Assembly (NCBI RefSeq): GCF_014649115.1 | Contig: NZ_BMSK01000017.1 | Location: forward strand, 124,001 to 188,000 | DNA from: Streptomyces eurythermus | Lineage (GTDB): Bacteria; Actinomycetota; Actinomycetes; Streptomycetales; Streptomycetaceae | Direction of reading: 5' to 3' | DNA length: 64,000 bases | Shown: one piece after another, positions 16,954-24,989 of the stretch | Layout of the letters: the number at the start of each line of letters is the position of its first letter | Position numbering within the stretch: position 1 is the stretch's first letter | Notes under the pieces: generated by a model | Database searches by the model: none | Told to the model about the DNA's origin: nothing | What the model saw: only the letters and a program-made list of their open reading frames with translations | Made by a program: the position numbers and the translations under genes

Positions 16954-19851
16954 TCAGCTGCAGCCGCTGGTCGAGCCGCAGCCCTCGCAGATGTAGCAGG
17001 AGCCGGCCCGCTGCATCTTCGTACCGCAGGAGAAGCACAGCGGGGCGTCGGCCTGGATGCCCAGCTGCATCTCCACCAGCTCGGCGCTGGTGTGGGCCTG
17101 CTTCGGGGCGGGCTTGGCCGCCTCGGACTCGGCCTTCGGCGTGGCGACCGCCTTCAGCTCCTGGGCGCGCGGCGCCGACTGGGCCAGGCCCTCGACGTCC
17201 ACCTCGTCGTCGTCGATGGACTGCTCGTAGGAGCCGGTCTCCAGGTGCCGCTGGCGCTCCTCGGCGGAGTGGATGCCGAGCGCGGAGCGGGTCTCGAAGG
17301 GCAGGAAGTCCAGCGCCAGGCGGCGGAAGATGTAGTCGACGATCGACTGCGCCATCCGCACGTCCGGGTCGTCCGTCATGCCGGCCGGCTCGAAGCGCAT
17401 GTTGGTGAACTTCGAGACGTACGTCTCCAGGGGCACGCCGTACTGGAGGCCGACGGAGACGGCGATGGAGAAGGCGTCCATCATGCCCGCGAGGGTGGAG
17501 CCCTGCTTGGACATCTTCAGGAAGACCTCGCCCAGGCCGTCGTCCGGGTAGGAGTTGGCCGTCATGTAACCCTCGGCGCCGCCGACGGTGAAGGACGTGG
17601 TGATGCCGGGACGTCCCTTCGGGAGGCGCTTGCGGACCGGACGGTACTCGACGACCTTCTCGACCTTGGGCTCGGCGGCCGCGGGCTCCTCGGTCTTCTT
17701 CTCGTCCGCCGAGTCCTTCTTCTTGGCGGAGAGCGGCTGGCCGACCTTGCAGTTGTCGCGGTAGATCGCGAGCGCCTTGACGCCCAGCTTCCAGGCCTCG
17801 AAGTAGATCTCCTCGACCTCCTCGACGGTCGCCGTCTCCGGCATGTTGACCGTCTTGGAGATGGCGCCGGAGATCCACGGCTGGATCGCGGCCATCATGC
17901 GGACGTGGCCCATCGGGGAGATGGCGCGCTCGCCCATGGCGCAGTCGAAGACCTCGTAGTGCTCCTGCTTGAGGCCGGGGGCGTCGATCACATTGCCGTG
18001 CTCGGCGATGTGGGCGACGATCGCCTCGATCTGCTCCTCCTGGTAGCCCAGGCGGCGCAGGGCCTGCGGGACGGTGCCGTTGACGATCTGCATCGAGCCG
18101 CCGCCGACGAGCTTCTTGAACTTCACCAGCGCGAGGTCGGGCTCGACACCGGTGGTGTCGCAGGACATCGCGAGACCGATGGTGCCGGTCGGCGCGAGGA
18201 CGGACGCCTGGGAGTTGCGGAAACCGTTCTTCTCGCCGAGCCGCAGCACGTCCTGCCAGGCCTCCGTGGCGGCGGCCCAGACCGGGGTGTCCAGGTCGTC
18301 CATGCGCACGGCGGTGGCGTTGGCGTCGGAGTGCTGCTTCATGACGCGCTTGTGGGCGTCGGCGTTGCGGGCGTAGCCGTCGTAGGTGCCGACGACCTCG
18401 GCCAGCTCGGCGGAGCGGCGGTAGGCCGTACCCGTCATCAGGGAGGTGATGGCGCCGGCGAGGGCGCGGCCGCCGTCGGAGTCGTAGGCGTGGCCGGTGG
18501 CCATCAGCAGGGCGCCGAGGTTGGCGTAGCCGATGCCGAGCTGGCGGAAGGCGCGGGTGTTCTCGCCGATCTTCTGGGTCGGGAAGTCCGCGAAGCAGAT
18601 CGAGATGTCCATCGCGGTGATGACCAGCTCGACGACCTTCTGGAAGCGCTCGGTCTCGAAGGACTGGTTGCCCTTGCCGTCGTCCTTCAGGAACTTCATC
18701 AGGTTCAGCGAGGCCAGGTTGCAGGACGTGTTGTCCAGGTGCATGTACTCGCTGCACGGGTTCGACGCGGTGATCCGGCCGGACTCGGGGCAGGTATGCC
18801 AGTTGTTGATCGTGTCGTCGTACTGGATGCCCGGGTCGGCGCAGGCCCAGGCGGCCTCGGCGATCTTGCGGAAGAGCGCCTTGGCGTCGACCTCCTCGAT
18901 GACCTCACCGGTCATACGGGCACGCAGGCCGAACTTGTCACCCTCCTCGACCGCCTTCATGAACTCGTCGTTCACGCGGACCGAGTTGTTGGCGTTCTGG
19001 TACTGGACGGACGTGATGTCGTCGCCGCCCAGGTCCATGTCGAAGCCCGCGTCGCGCAGGACGCGGATCTTCTCCTCTTCCTTGACCTTGGTCTCGATGA
19101 AGTCCTCGATGTCGGGGTGGTCGACGTCGAGCACGACCATCTTGGCGGCGCGGCGGGTGGCACCGCCGGACTTGATGGTGCCGGCCGAGGCGTCGGCGCC
19201 GCGCATGAAGGAGACCGGGCCGGAGGCGTTGCCACCGGAGGAGAGCAGTTCCTTGGAGGAACGGATCCGGGAGAGGTTCAGGCCGGCGCCGGAACCGCCC
19301 TTGAAGATCATGCCCTCTTCCTTGTACCAGTCGAGGATCGACTCCATGGAGTCGTCGACGGACAGGATGAAGCAGGCAGAGACCTGCTGGGGCTGCTTGG
19401 TGCCGACGTTGAACCAGACGGGGCTGTTGAAGCTGAAGATCTGGTGCAGGAGGGCGTACGCCAGCTCGTGCTCGAAGATCTCGGCGTCGGCGGGCGAAGC
19501 GAAGTACTTGTGGTCCTCACCGGCCTTCCGGTACGTCTTCACGATGCGGTCGATCAGCTGCCTGAGGCTGGTCTCGCGCTGCGGGGTGCCGACGGCACCA
19601 CGGAAGTACTTGCTGGTGACGATGTTGACCGCGTTCACCGACCAGAAGTCGGGGAACTCGACGCCACGCTGCTCGAAGTTGACCGAGCCGTCGCGCCAGT
19701 TGGTCATGACGACGTCACGGCGCTCCCACGTCACCTCGTCGTACGGGTGCACGCCGGGGGTGGTGTGGATGCGCTCGATGCGCAGTCCCTTGGTGCCCTT
19801 GGCTCCCTTGGCGCGGGAACCTCGTGCCGGACCGCTCGCCGTCTCTGTCAT
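16954..19851 (-). CDS. nrdJ: Class II (adenosylcobalamin-dependent) ribonucleoside-diphosphate reductase
   Basis: The enzyme has 965 residues. It makes deoxyribonucleotides using adenosylcobalamin and needs no oxygen. Visible residues are the redox cysteine in VSACFIL (C160), the catalytic NPCSEYMHLDNTSCNLASLN block (C366, with C377 the second redox cysteine), and a C-terminal cysteine-rich tail (CFSCG, CYICEGCG) for regeneration. ATG 19851 is preceded by a GGAGGC-type site. nrdR lies 164 nt upstream on the same strand, and the two should share the NrdR-box promoter. A strong terminator follows the stop. Confidence 0.97.
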   Translation of the reverse strand: MTETASGPARGSRAKGAKGTKGLRIERIHTTPGVHPYDEVTWERRDVVMTNWRDGSVNFEQRGVEFPDFWSVNAVNIVTSKYFRGAVGTPQRETSLRQLIDRIVKTYRKAGEDHKYFASPADAEIFEHELAYALLHQIFSFNSPVWFNVGTKQPQQVSACFILSVDDSMESILDWYKEEGMIFKGGSGAGLNLSRIRSSKELLSSGGNASGPVSFMRGADASAGTIKSGGATRRAAKMVVLDVDHPDIEDFIETKVKEEEKIRVLRDAGFDMDLGGDDITSVQYQNANNSVRVNDEFMKAVEEGDKFGLRARMTGEVIEEVDAKALFRKIAEAAWACADPGIQYDDTINNWHTCPESGRITASNPCSEYMHLDNTSCNLASLNLMKFLKDDGKGNQSFETERFQKVVELVITAMDISICFADFPTQKIGENTRAFRQLGIGYANLGALLMATGHAYDSDGGRALAGAITSLMTGTAYRRSAELAEVVGTYDGYARNADAHKRVMKQHSDANATAVRMDDLDTPVWAAATEAWQDVLRLGEKNGFRNSQASVLAPTGTIGLAMSCDTTGVEPDLALVKFKKLVGGGSMQIVNGTVPQALRRLGYQEEQIEAIVAHIAEHGNVIDAPGLKQEHYEVFDCAMGERAISPMGHVRMMAAIQPWISGAISKTVNMPETATVEEVEEIYFEAWKLGVKALAIYRDNCKVGQPLSAKKKDSADEKKTEEPAAAEPKVEKVVEYRPVRKRLPKGRPGITTSFTVGGAEGYMTANSYPDDGLGEVFLKMSKQGSTLAGMMDAFSIAVSVGLQYGVPLETYVSKFTNMRFEPAGMTDDPDVRMAQSIVDYIFRRLALDFLPFETRSALGIHSAEERQRHLETGSYEQSIDDDEVDVEGLAQSAPRAQELKAVATPKAESEAAKPAPKQAHTSAELVEMQLGIQADAPLCFSCGTKMQRAGSCYICEGCGSTSGCS

Positions 19852-20015
19852 GCCGCCTCCCTACGGGCGAAAACGCCCTGAAATGCCCCCGTTGTTCCCG
19901 TGGGCACATGGTTCTGTCTTGCGTCGCGGGCGTCCTCAGCCGCCGCCCGTGACAGGTCTTCGTTCGCCGCCGTACGGCCGGAACCCGGTTCTCCGTCCGG
20001 ATCCCGGTCCGCCGG

Positions 20016-20564
20016 TCAGTCGGCGGCGTGCGCGGGCTCGGGAACCTGCGTGGTCCCGGCCGGCCCGCGATGGTCTTCCTGGCTCCCCGCGCCGGCGTCT
20101 TCTTCGTCCGCGGCGGGGCGCGTCGCCTCCCTCAGCTCCGCGATGGCGGCCTCGAAGTCATCGAGCGAGTCGAACGCCCGGTAGACGGAGGCGAACCGCA
20201 GATAGGCGACGAGGTCCAGCTCCTGCAAGGGGCCGAGTATGGCCAGTCCCACGTCGTGGGTGGTCAGCTCGGCACTTCCGGTCGCGCGCACCGCCTCCTC
20301 GACCCGCTGCCCGAGCTGGGCGAGCGCGTCCTCGGTGACCGGCCGTCCCTGGCACGCCTTGCGCACGCCGTTGATGACCTTGGTACGGCTGAACGGTTCG
20401 GTGACTCCGGACCGCTTCACCACCATGAGCGAGCACGTCTCCACGGTCGTGAAACGACGGGAGCAGTCAGGGCACTGGCGGCGCCTGCGGATGGACGTGC
20501 CGTCGTCGGTCGTACGGCTGTCGACCACGCGGCTGTCGGGGTGCCTGCAGAAGGGGCAGTGCAT
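20016..20564 (-). CDS. nrdR: Transcriptional repressor NrdR
   Basis: This 182-residue protein has the zinc ribbon CPFC (C3, C6) and CPDC (C31, C34) followed by an ATP-cone domain (VVKRSGVTEPFSRTKVINGV). It senses ATP/dATP and represses ribonucleotide reductase genes. Start ATG 20564 is 9 nt after AGGAGG; the in-frame TTG at 20573 is too close to that site. It is longer than most NrdR proteins because of an acidic, Ala/Pro-rich tail after residue 150. It sits upstream of nrdJ and behind two NrdR boxes. Confidence 0.96.
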   Translation of the reverse strand: MHCPFCRHPDSRVVDSRTTDDGTSIRRRRQCPDCSRRFTTVETCSLMVVKRSGVTEPFSRTKVINGVRKACQGRPVTEDALAQLGQRVEEAVRATGSAELTTHDVGLAILGPLQELDLVAYLRFASVYRAFDSLDDFEAAIAELREATRPAADEEDAGAGSQEDHRGPAGTTQVPEPAHAAD

Positions 20565-20671
20565 GTTCTCCAACCCTCCTCACAGCAGACTCGTCAGCCT
20601 CGCTGGACACACAGGCCTCGCGAAGCAGCCCTAAGCATAGGCGATCGGAGAACCGTCTCCGACCGGGGGGA

Positions 20672-20715
20672 CCACAACTTGTGGGCTGCTGTAGCCATCC
20701 AACCACTACATGTGG
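20672..20715. promoter_or_regulatory. Tandem NrdR boxes upstream of nrdR-nrdJ
   Basis: CCACAACTTGTGG (20672-20684) and CCACTACATGTGG (20703-20715) are two palindromes 31 bp apart, three helical turns. This is the arrangement known for NrdR-controlled reductase promoters. Confidence 0.92.
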
Positions 20716-21051
20716 GGATTGGCTCATTCACCAAGGCAGACACGCGTGTCGCGCCGGAACGGCGCCCCGGAGGCCGGCGGCGACCTGCGGGGACACGCGG
20801 GCGCGCGGCCGCGCCACGCGCGCTCGCGGGGATACGGTGGGCGCCGCGGGGAGCACACACGGCACTCCCCGCACGGAAAGGGCCCCGGATACCGGAGCGC
20901 GATATTCCGGATGGCAGACTGGGGACGCCGCTCACGAGGCGAGCGACTCCAGCGGTGAAGAGTACAACAATGGGCGCTTTTGTCCGTCGAGTGTCGCGCC
21001 AGCTATACACCCGGCCACCTGATCACGTCAGGTGAAACGCACTTTTTCACT
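20716..21051. other. Divergent nrdR/lexA intergenic DNA
   Basis: No gene was found. The stretch from about 20940 to 21050 is locally AT-richer and leads into the LexA box. Confidence 0.5.
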
Positions 21052-21065
21052 CGAACGTGTGTTTG
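21052..21065. promoter_or_regulatory. LexA (SOS) box
   Basis: CGAACGTGTGTTTG matches the actinobacterial SOS box CGAAC-N4-GTTYG. It lies 60 bp upstream of lexA, so autoregulation is expected. Confidence 0.9.
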
Positions 21066-21125
21066 GCGCAACCTTTCGAAAGCAACTACCGTTGTGCAGC
21101 AGGGAGACCATCGAGAGGGGCCGCC

Positions 21126-21905
21126 GTGACCACCACCGCAGACAGTGCCACCATCACCGCCCAGGACCGCTCCCAGGGCCGAGTCGAGCCGGTACACGCG
21201 ATGAACGAAGCCACGAATCCCGAGGGAAACAAGCGCTCCCTGCCGGGCCGACCTCCAGGCATCCGGGCGGACAGCTCCGGACTCACCGACCGGCAGCGCC
21301 GGGTGATCGAGGTCATCAGGGACTCCGTGCAGAGGCGCGGTTACCCGCCGTCGATGCGGGAGATCGGCCAGGCCGTCGGCCTCTCCAGCACGTCGTCCGT
21401 CGCCCACCAGCTGATGGCACTGGAGCGCAAGGGCTTCCTGCGCCGCGACCCCCACCGCCCGCGCGCCTACGAGGTCCGCGGATCGGACCAGGCGGTCACC
21501 GTGCAGCCCACGGACACCGCCGGCAAGCCCGCCGCGTCGTACGTCCCGCTCGTCGGCCGCATCGCCGCCGGCGGCCCCATCCTCGCGGAGGAGTCCGTCG
21601 AGGACGTCTTCCCGCTCCCCCGCCAGCTCGTCGGTGACGGCGAACTCTTCGTCCTGAAGGTCGTCGGCGACTCCATGATCGAGGCCGCGATCTGCGACGG
21701 CGACTGGGTCACCGTACGCCGTCAGCCGGTCGCCGAGAACGGCGACATCGTGGCCGCCATGCTCGACGGCGAGGCCACCGTCAAGCGCTTCAAGCGCGAG
21801 GACGGCCACGTCTGGCTCCTCCCCCACAACGCGGCCTACGAGCCGATCCCCGGCGACGACGCGACCATCCTGGGCAAGGTCGTCGCCGTACTGCGGCGCG
21901 TCTGA
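21126..21905 (+). CDS. lexA: SOS repressor LexA
   Basis: This 259-residue protein starts at GTG 21126 behind GAGAGGGG. The winged helix-turn-helix spans residues of about 52-118 (LTDRQRRVIEVI to SSTSSVAHQLMALERKG). The self-cleavage site is A148-G149 in VGRIAAGGPI, and the catalytic dyad is S183 (GDSMIEA) and K220 (GEATVKRF). It represses DNA-damage genes until RecA filaments trigger autocleavage. The first 50 residues are a Streptomyces-typical disordered extension. An upstream frame extends to 21057 but begins inside the SOS box and is unlikely. Confidence 0.97.
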   Translation: MTTTADSATITAQDRSQGRVEPVHAMNEATNPEGNKRSLPGRPPGIRADSSGLTDRQRRVIEVIRDSVQRRGYPPSMREIGQAVGLSSTSSVAHQLMALERKGFLRRDPHRPRAYEVRGSDQAVTVQPTDTAGKPAASYVPLVGRIAAGGPILAEESVEDVFPLPRQLVGDGELFVLKVVGDSMIEAAICDGDWVTVRRQPVAENGDIVAAMLDGEATVKRFKREDGHVWLLPHNAAYEPIPGDDATILGKVVAVLRRV

Positions 21906-21946
21906 CCGCCGCGGACACCGAGCCCCACCCGGCTCACTCCCTGACC

Positions 21947-21980
21947 GGGCCCCGGAACCCCTGCGCCGGTTCCGGGGCCC
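21947..21980. terminator. Terminator between lexA and the helicase gene
   Basis: Perfect 13-bp arms GGGCCCCGGAACC / GGTTCCGGGGCCC with an 8-nt loop, between convergent genes. Confidence 0.9.
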
Positions 21981-22046
21981 TGCCCGTCCCCGAGGCCGTC
22001 GCCGGGCGCCGCCTGCCATGAGGTGGCCGCGGACCGGCCGCCCCGG

Positions 22047-24023
22047 TCACTTCCCCTCGGTCTCCTTCGCCACCGCGTCGATCGCCGCGAGCGACTTGCG
22101 GACCTGGTTACGGTCCGTGGTGTACCAGAAGTCCGGCAGTGACGCCTTGAGGAAACCGCCGTAGCGGGCCGTCGCCAGCCGCTGGTCCAGTACGGCGACC
22201 ACGCCCCGGTCCCCGGAGGCGCGGACGAGTCGGCCGGCGCCCTGTGCCATGAGCAACGCCGCGTGGGTGGCGGCGACCGCCATGAAGCCGTTGCCGCCCG
22301 CGTCCTCGACCGCCTTCTGGCGCGCGCTCATCAGCGGGTCGTCGGGGCGCGGGAACGGGATCTTGTCCATGACCACCAGCTGACAGCTGGGGCCCGGGAC
22401 GTCTACGCCCTGCCAGAGCGACAGCGTGCCGAAGAGACAGGTCTTCGGGTCGGCGGCGAAGTTCTTGATCAGCTCGCCGAGCGTCTCCTCGCCCTGGAGC
22501 AGGATCGGGAACTCGGGGATCCGGGAGCGCAGCTCCTCCGCCGCGAGCTGGGCGGCCCGCATGGACGAGAACAGGCCGAGGGTGCGCCCGCCGGCCGCCT
22601 GGATCAGCTCGGTCAGCTCGTCCAGCATGTCGGCGCGCTCACCGTCACGCGCGGGGCGCGCCAGGTGTCTGGCGACGTACAGGATGCCCTGCTTGCGGTA
22701 GTCGAAGGGCGAGCCGACGTCGATGCCCTTCCACTGCGGCAGGTCCTCGCCCTGCGTGCCCTCCGGGCCGAGTCCCAGCGAGGCGCCGACGCCGTTGAAG
22801 TCGCCGCCCAGCTTGAGCGTCGCCGAGGTGAGGACGACGGACCGGTCGGCGAAGAGCTTCTCCCTGAGCAGTCCGGAGACCGACATGGGGGCGACCCGCA
22901 GGGAGGCGCCGAACCGGTCGTGCCGCTCGTACCAGACGACGTCCCACTCCGAGCCGTTCAGGACCCGTTCCGCCACGTCGTGGACCGTCTCCACGGAGGC
23001 CAGCGCCTGCTTGCGGACCGCGTCCTCGTCCTGGACGGACTTGTCGCGGGTCGTGCCGAGGGCGGAGATCACCGTGCGGGCGGCGTCCCGCAGCTGCATC
23101 AGGGCGTAGCCGAGGTCCTCCGGGATCTCCTCCAGGCGGCCGGGAAGAGCGAGTTCCATGAGCCGCTCGAAGCCCTCGGCGGCGGTCTGGAGCTGGTCGG
23201 CGGCCTTCTCGTTGACGAGCTTGGCGGCGCGGCGCACGGCGCGGTTGACCTGGCCGGGGGTGAGTTCGCCGGTGGCGACGCCGGTGACGCGGGAGACCAG
23301 TTCGTGTGCCTCGTCCACGATCAGTACCTCGTGCTGCGGCAGCACCGGGGCGCCCTCGATGGCGTCGATGGCCAGCAGGGCGTGGTTGGTGACCACGACC
23401 TCGGCGAGCTTCGCCCGCTCACGGGCCATCTCCGCGAAGCACTCCGCGCCGTACGCGCACTTCGACGCGCCCAGGCACTCCCGGGAGGACACCGACACCT
23501 GGGCCCAGGCGCGGTCCGAGACGCCGGGGGTGAGGTCGTCCCGGTCACCGTTCTCGGTCTCGTCCGCCCAGTCCCGCAGCCGCAGCAGGTCCTGGCCCAG
23601 TTTGCTGGTGGGCGCGGCGGCCTCGAACTGGTCGAACAGGCCCTCTTCCTCGTCCTGTGGCATGCCCTCGTGCAGGCGGTGCAGGCACAGGTAGTTCGAC
23701 CGGCCCTTGAGCATGGCGAACTCCGGACGGCGGCGCAGCAGCGGGTGCAGGGCGTCGACCGTGCGCGGCAGGTCCCGCTCCACCAGCTGGCGTTGCAGGG
23801 CGAGCGTGGCCGTCGCGACCACCACTCTCTCTCCGTGCGCGAGCGCGGGCACGAGATAGCCCAGCGACTTACCGGTACCGGTGCCGGCCTGGACCAGCAG
23901 GTGGGATCCGTCGTCGATCGCCTCGGCGACCGCTTCGGCCATGGTCACCTGGCCGGGGCGCTCCGTGCCGCCGACGGCGGCGACGGCGGCATGCAGGAGT
24001 TCGGAGAGGGAGGGCTTCGTCAT
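22047..24023 (-). CDS. dinG: DinG/XPD-type ATP-dependent DNA helicase
   Basis: This 658-residue superfamily 2 helicase has Walker A AGTGTGKSLGYL (about 46-57) and DEAH in VLIVDEAHELV. Four cysteines (YLCLHR, RECLGASKCAYGAECF) are spaced like the iron-sulfur cluster ligands of XPD/DinG. The last motif, GAGRLVRASGDRG, supplies the arginine finger. It should unwind damaged or structured DNA 5'-3'. It is convergent with lexA. No LexA box was seen at its own start, so SOS control is not shown. Confidence 0.92.
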   Translation of the reverse strand: MTKPSLSELLHAAVAAVGGTERPGQVTMAEAVAEAIDDGSHLLVQAGTGTGKSLGYLVPALAHGERVVVATATLALQRQLVERDLPRTVDALHPLLRRRPEFAMLKGRSNYLCLHRLHEGMPQDEEEGLFDQFEAAAPTSKLGQDLLRLRDWADETENGDRDDLTPGVSDRAWAQVSVSSRECLGASKCAYGAECFAEMARERAKLAEVVVTNHALLAIDAIEGAPVLPQHEVLIVDEAHELVSRVTGVATGELTPGQVNRAVRRAAKLVNEKAADQLQTAAEGFERLMELALPGRLEEIPEDLGYALMQLRDAARTVISALGTTRDKSVQDEDAVRKQALASVETVHDVAERVLNGSEWDVVWYERHDRFGASLRVAPMSVSGLLREKLFADRSVVLTSATLKLGGDFNGVGASLGLGPEGTQGEDLPQWKGIDVGSPFDYRKQGILYVARHLARPARDGERADMLDELTELIQAAGGRTLGLFSSMRAAQLAAEELRSRIPEFPILLQGEETLGELIKNFAADPKTCLFGTLSLWQGVDVPGPSCQLVVMDKIPFPRPDDPLMSARQKAVEDAGGNGFMAVAATHAALLMAQGAGRLVRASGDRGVVAVLDQRLATARYGGFLKASLPDFWYTTDRNQVRKSLAAIDAVAKETEGK

Positions 24024-24155
24024 AGCCTGACCACCCTACGGCCCCGCACTGACAAACGGGGGGCGGCGACGGGGACGGGGGGCGGGATCACGGCCGGGGC
24101 TCCAGGGTGGATGGGGGTCGGGTCGGCTGAGGGGCGAGCGCGCGAACACACGGCG

Positions 24156-24926
24156 CTACAGCGCGTCGCGCAGGACCCGCTCCCGGATCATGAGGGCGGC
24201 CCGCTTGCCGGGCAGGTCGATCTCGGCGGCGAACCGGAAGCCCGCGCTCAGGAACGCGGCGACGGAGGGGGTGTTGCGAAGATCGGGTTCCGCGACCACC
24301 CGTGCGCAAGCGGGGCGCCGGTCGAGGATCAGGTCGGCCACGGCTCCCAGCAGGGCGGAGCCCACTCCTCTTCCCCGGTCCGCCGCGTCGCCGATGAGGA
24401 GATGGATGCCGGTGTCGTGCGGACGGGCCGGATAGCTGCGGGCCAGTGGATCGAGGTCCGCCCGGTAGATCTCCCAGTAGCTCATCGGGGTGCCGTCGAG
24501 TACGCCGAGGCACGGTACGCAGCGCCCGTCGCCGTGCAGGTGGGCCCGTAGATGATCCTCCGTGCGGTGCGGGGGTCCGGCGAGTTCCCAGAATTCGGCG
24601 ACGGCCGGGTCGTTCATCCAGCGGTGGACGAGCGGCAGGTCCTGGTCGACGCGTACGGGCACCAGCCGGAAGGAGCCGACGGGGGTGGGGACCGCGCCCC
24701 ATGTGGCGATCCGGCCGAGGAGGCAGTTCGTCGCCCCGGCGCGGAGGGCGAGGAACTCGGCGGGCAGCCGCAGATCCAGGGTGTCCTCGCTGCCCGGGTC
24801 GTCGTCCTCCGCCGCGAACGGGCCGAACGGGGAGTGCCGGGGACCCGTCGTACCGGGCCGTGGGTCGGCGCTGTCCGGGTGGGCTGGGGCGGGACCGGGT
24901 CCGGCGGTCAGGTCGGTCGGGGGCAC
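24156..24926 (-). CDS. Siderophore-type GNAT acyltransferase (IucB/AlcB-like)
   Basis: The protein has 256 residues from GTG 24926, which has a strong GAGGAG 6 nt upstream; an ATG at 24959 lacks one. The first 70 residues are Pro-rich. The catalytic domain shows HRWMNDPAVAEFWEL, a signature of acyltransferases that N-acylate siderophore precursors, and the acetyl-CoA loop DRGRGVGSALLG. It follows the IucA/IucC synthetase gene by 63 nt, so co-transcription is likely. It probably acylates an amine or hydroxylamine of the siderophore building block; the exact acyl group is unknown. Confidence 0.88.
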   Translation of the reverse strand: MPPTDLTAGPGPAPAHPDSADPRPGTTGPRHSPFGPFAAEDDDPGSEDTLDLRLPAEFLALRAGATNCLLGRIATWGAVPTPVGSFRLVPVRVDQDLPLVHRWMNDPAVAEFWELAGPPHRTEDHLRAHLHGDGRCVPCLGVLDGTPMSYWEIYRADLDPLARSYPARPHDTGIHLLIGDAADRGRGVGSALLGAVADLILDRRPACARVVAEPDLRNTPSVAAFLSAGFRFAAEIDLPGKRAALMIRERVLRDAL

Positions 24927-24989
24927 GGTGCTCTCCTCTCGGGAGACGAGGCGGGTCATGGGGCGAGGTGGGTGGGGCGCGTACGCCGC

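Noticed and set aside
19852..20015. Cobalamin riboswitch before nrdJ
   Set aside because: The gap between nrdR and nrdJ is short and no B12-box-like sequence was seen. Control is through NrdR boxes upstream of nrdR.
18533..20338. Long plus-strand open frames opposite nrdJ, the helicase, rshA and miaB
   Set aside because: They lie opposite genes with clear catalytic motifs, lack domains, and are expected from the GC-biased third positions of the real genes.
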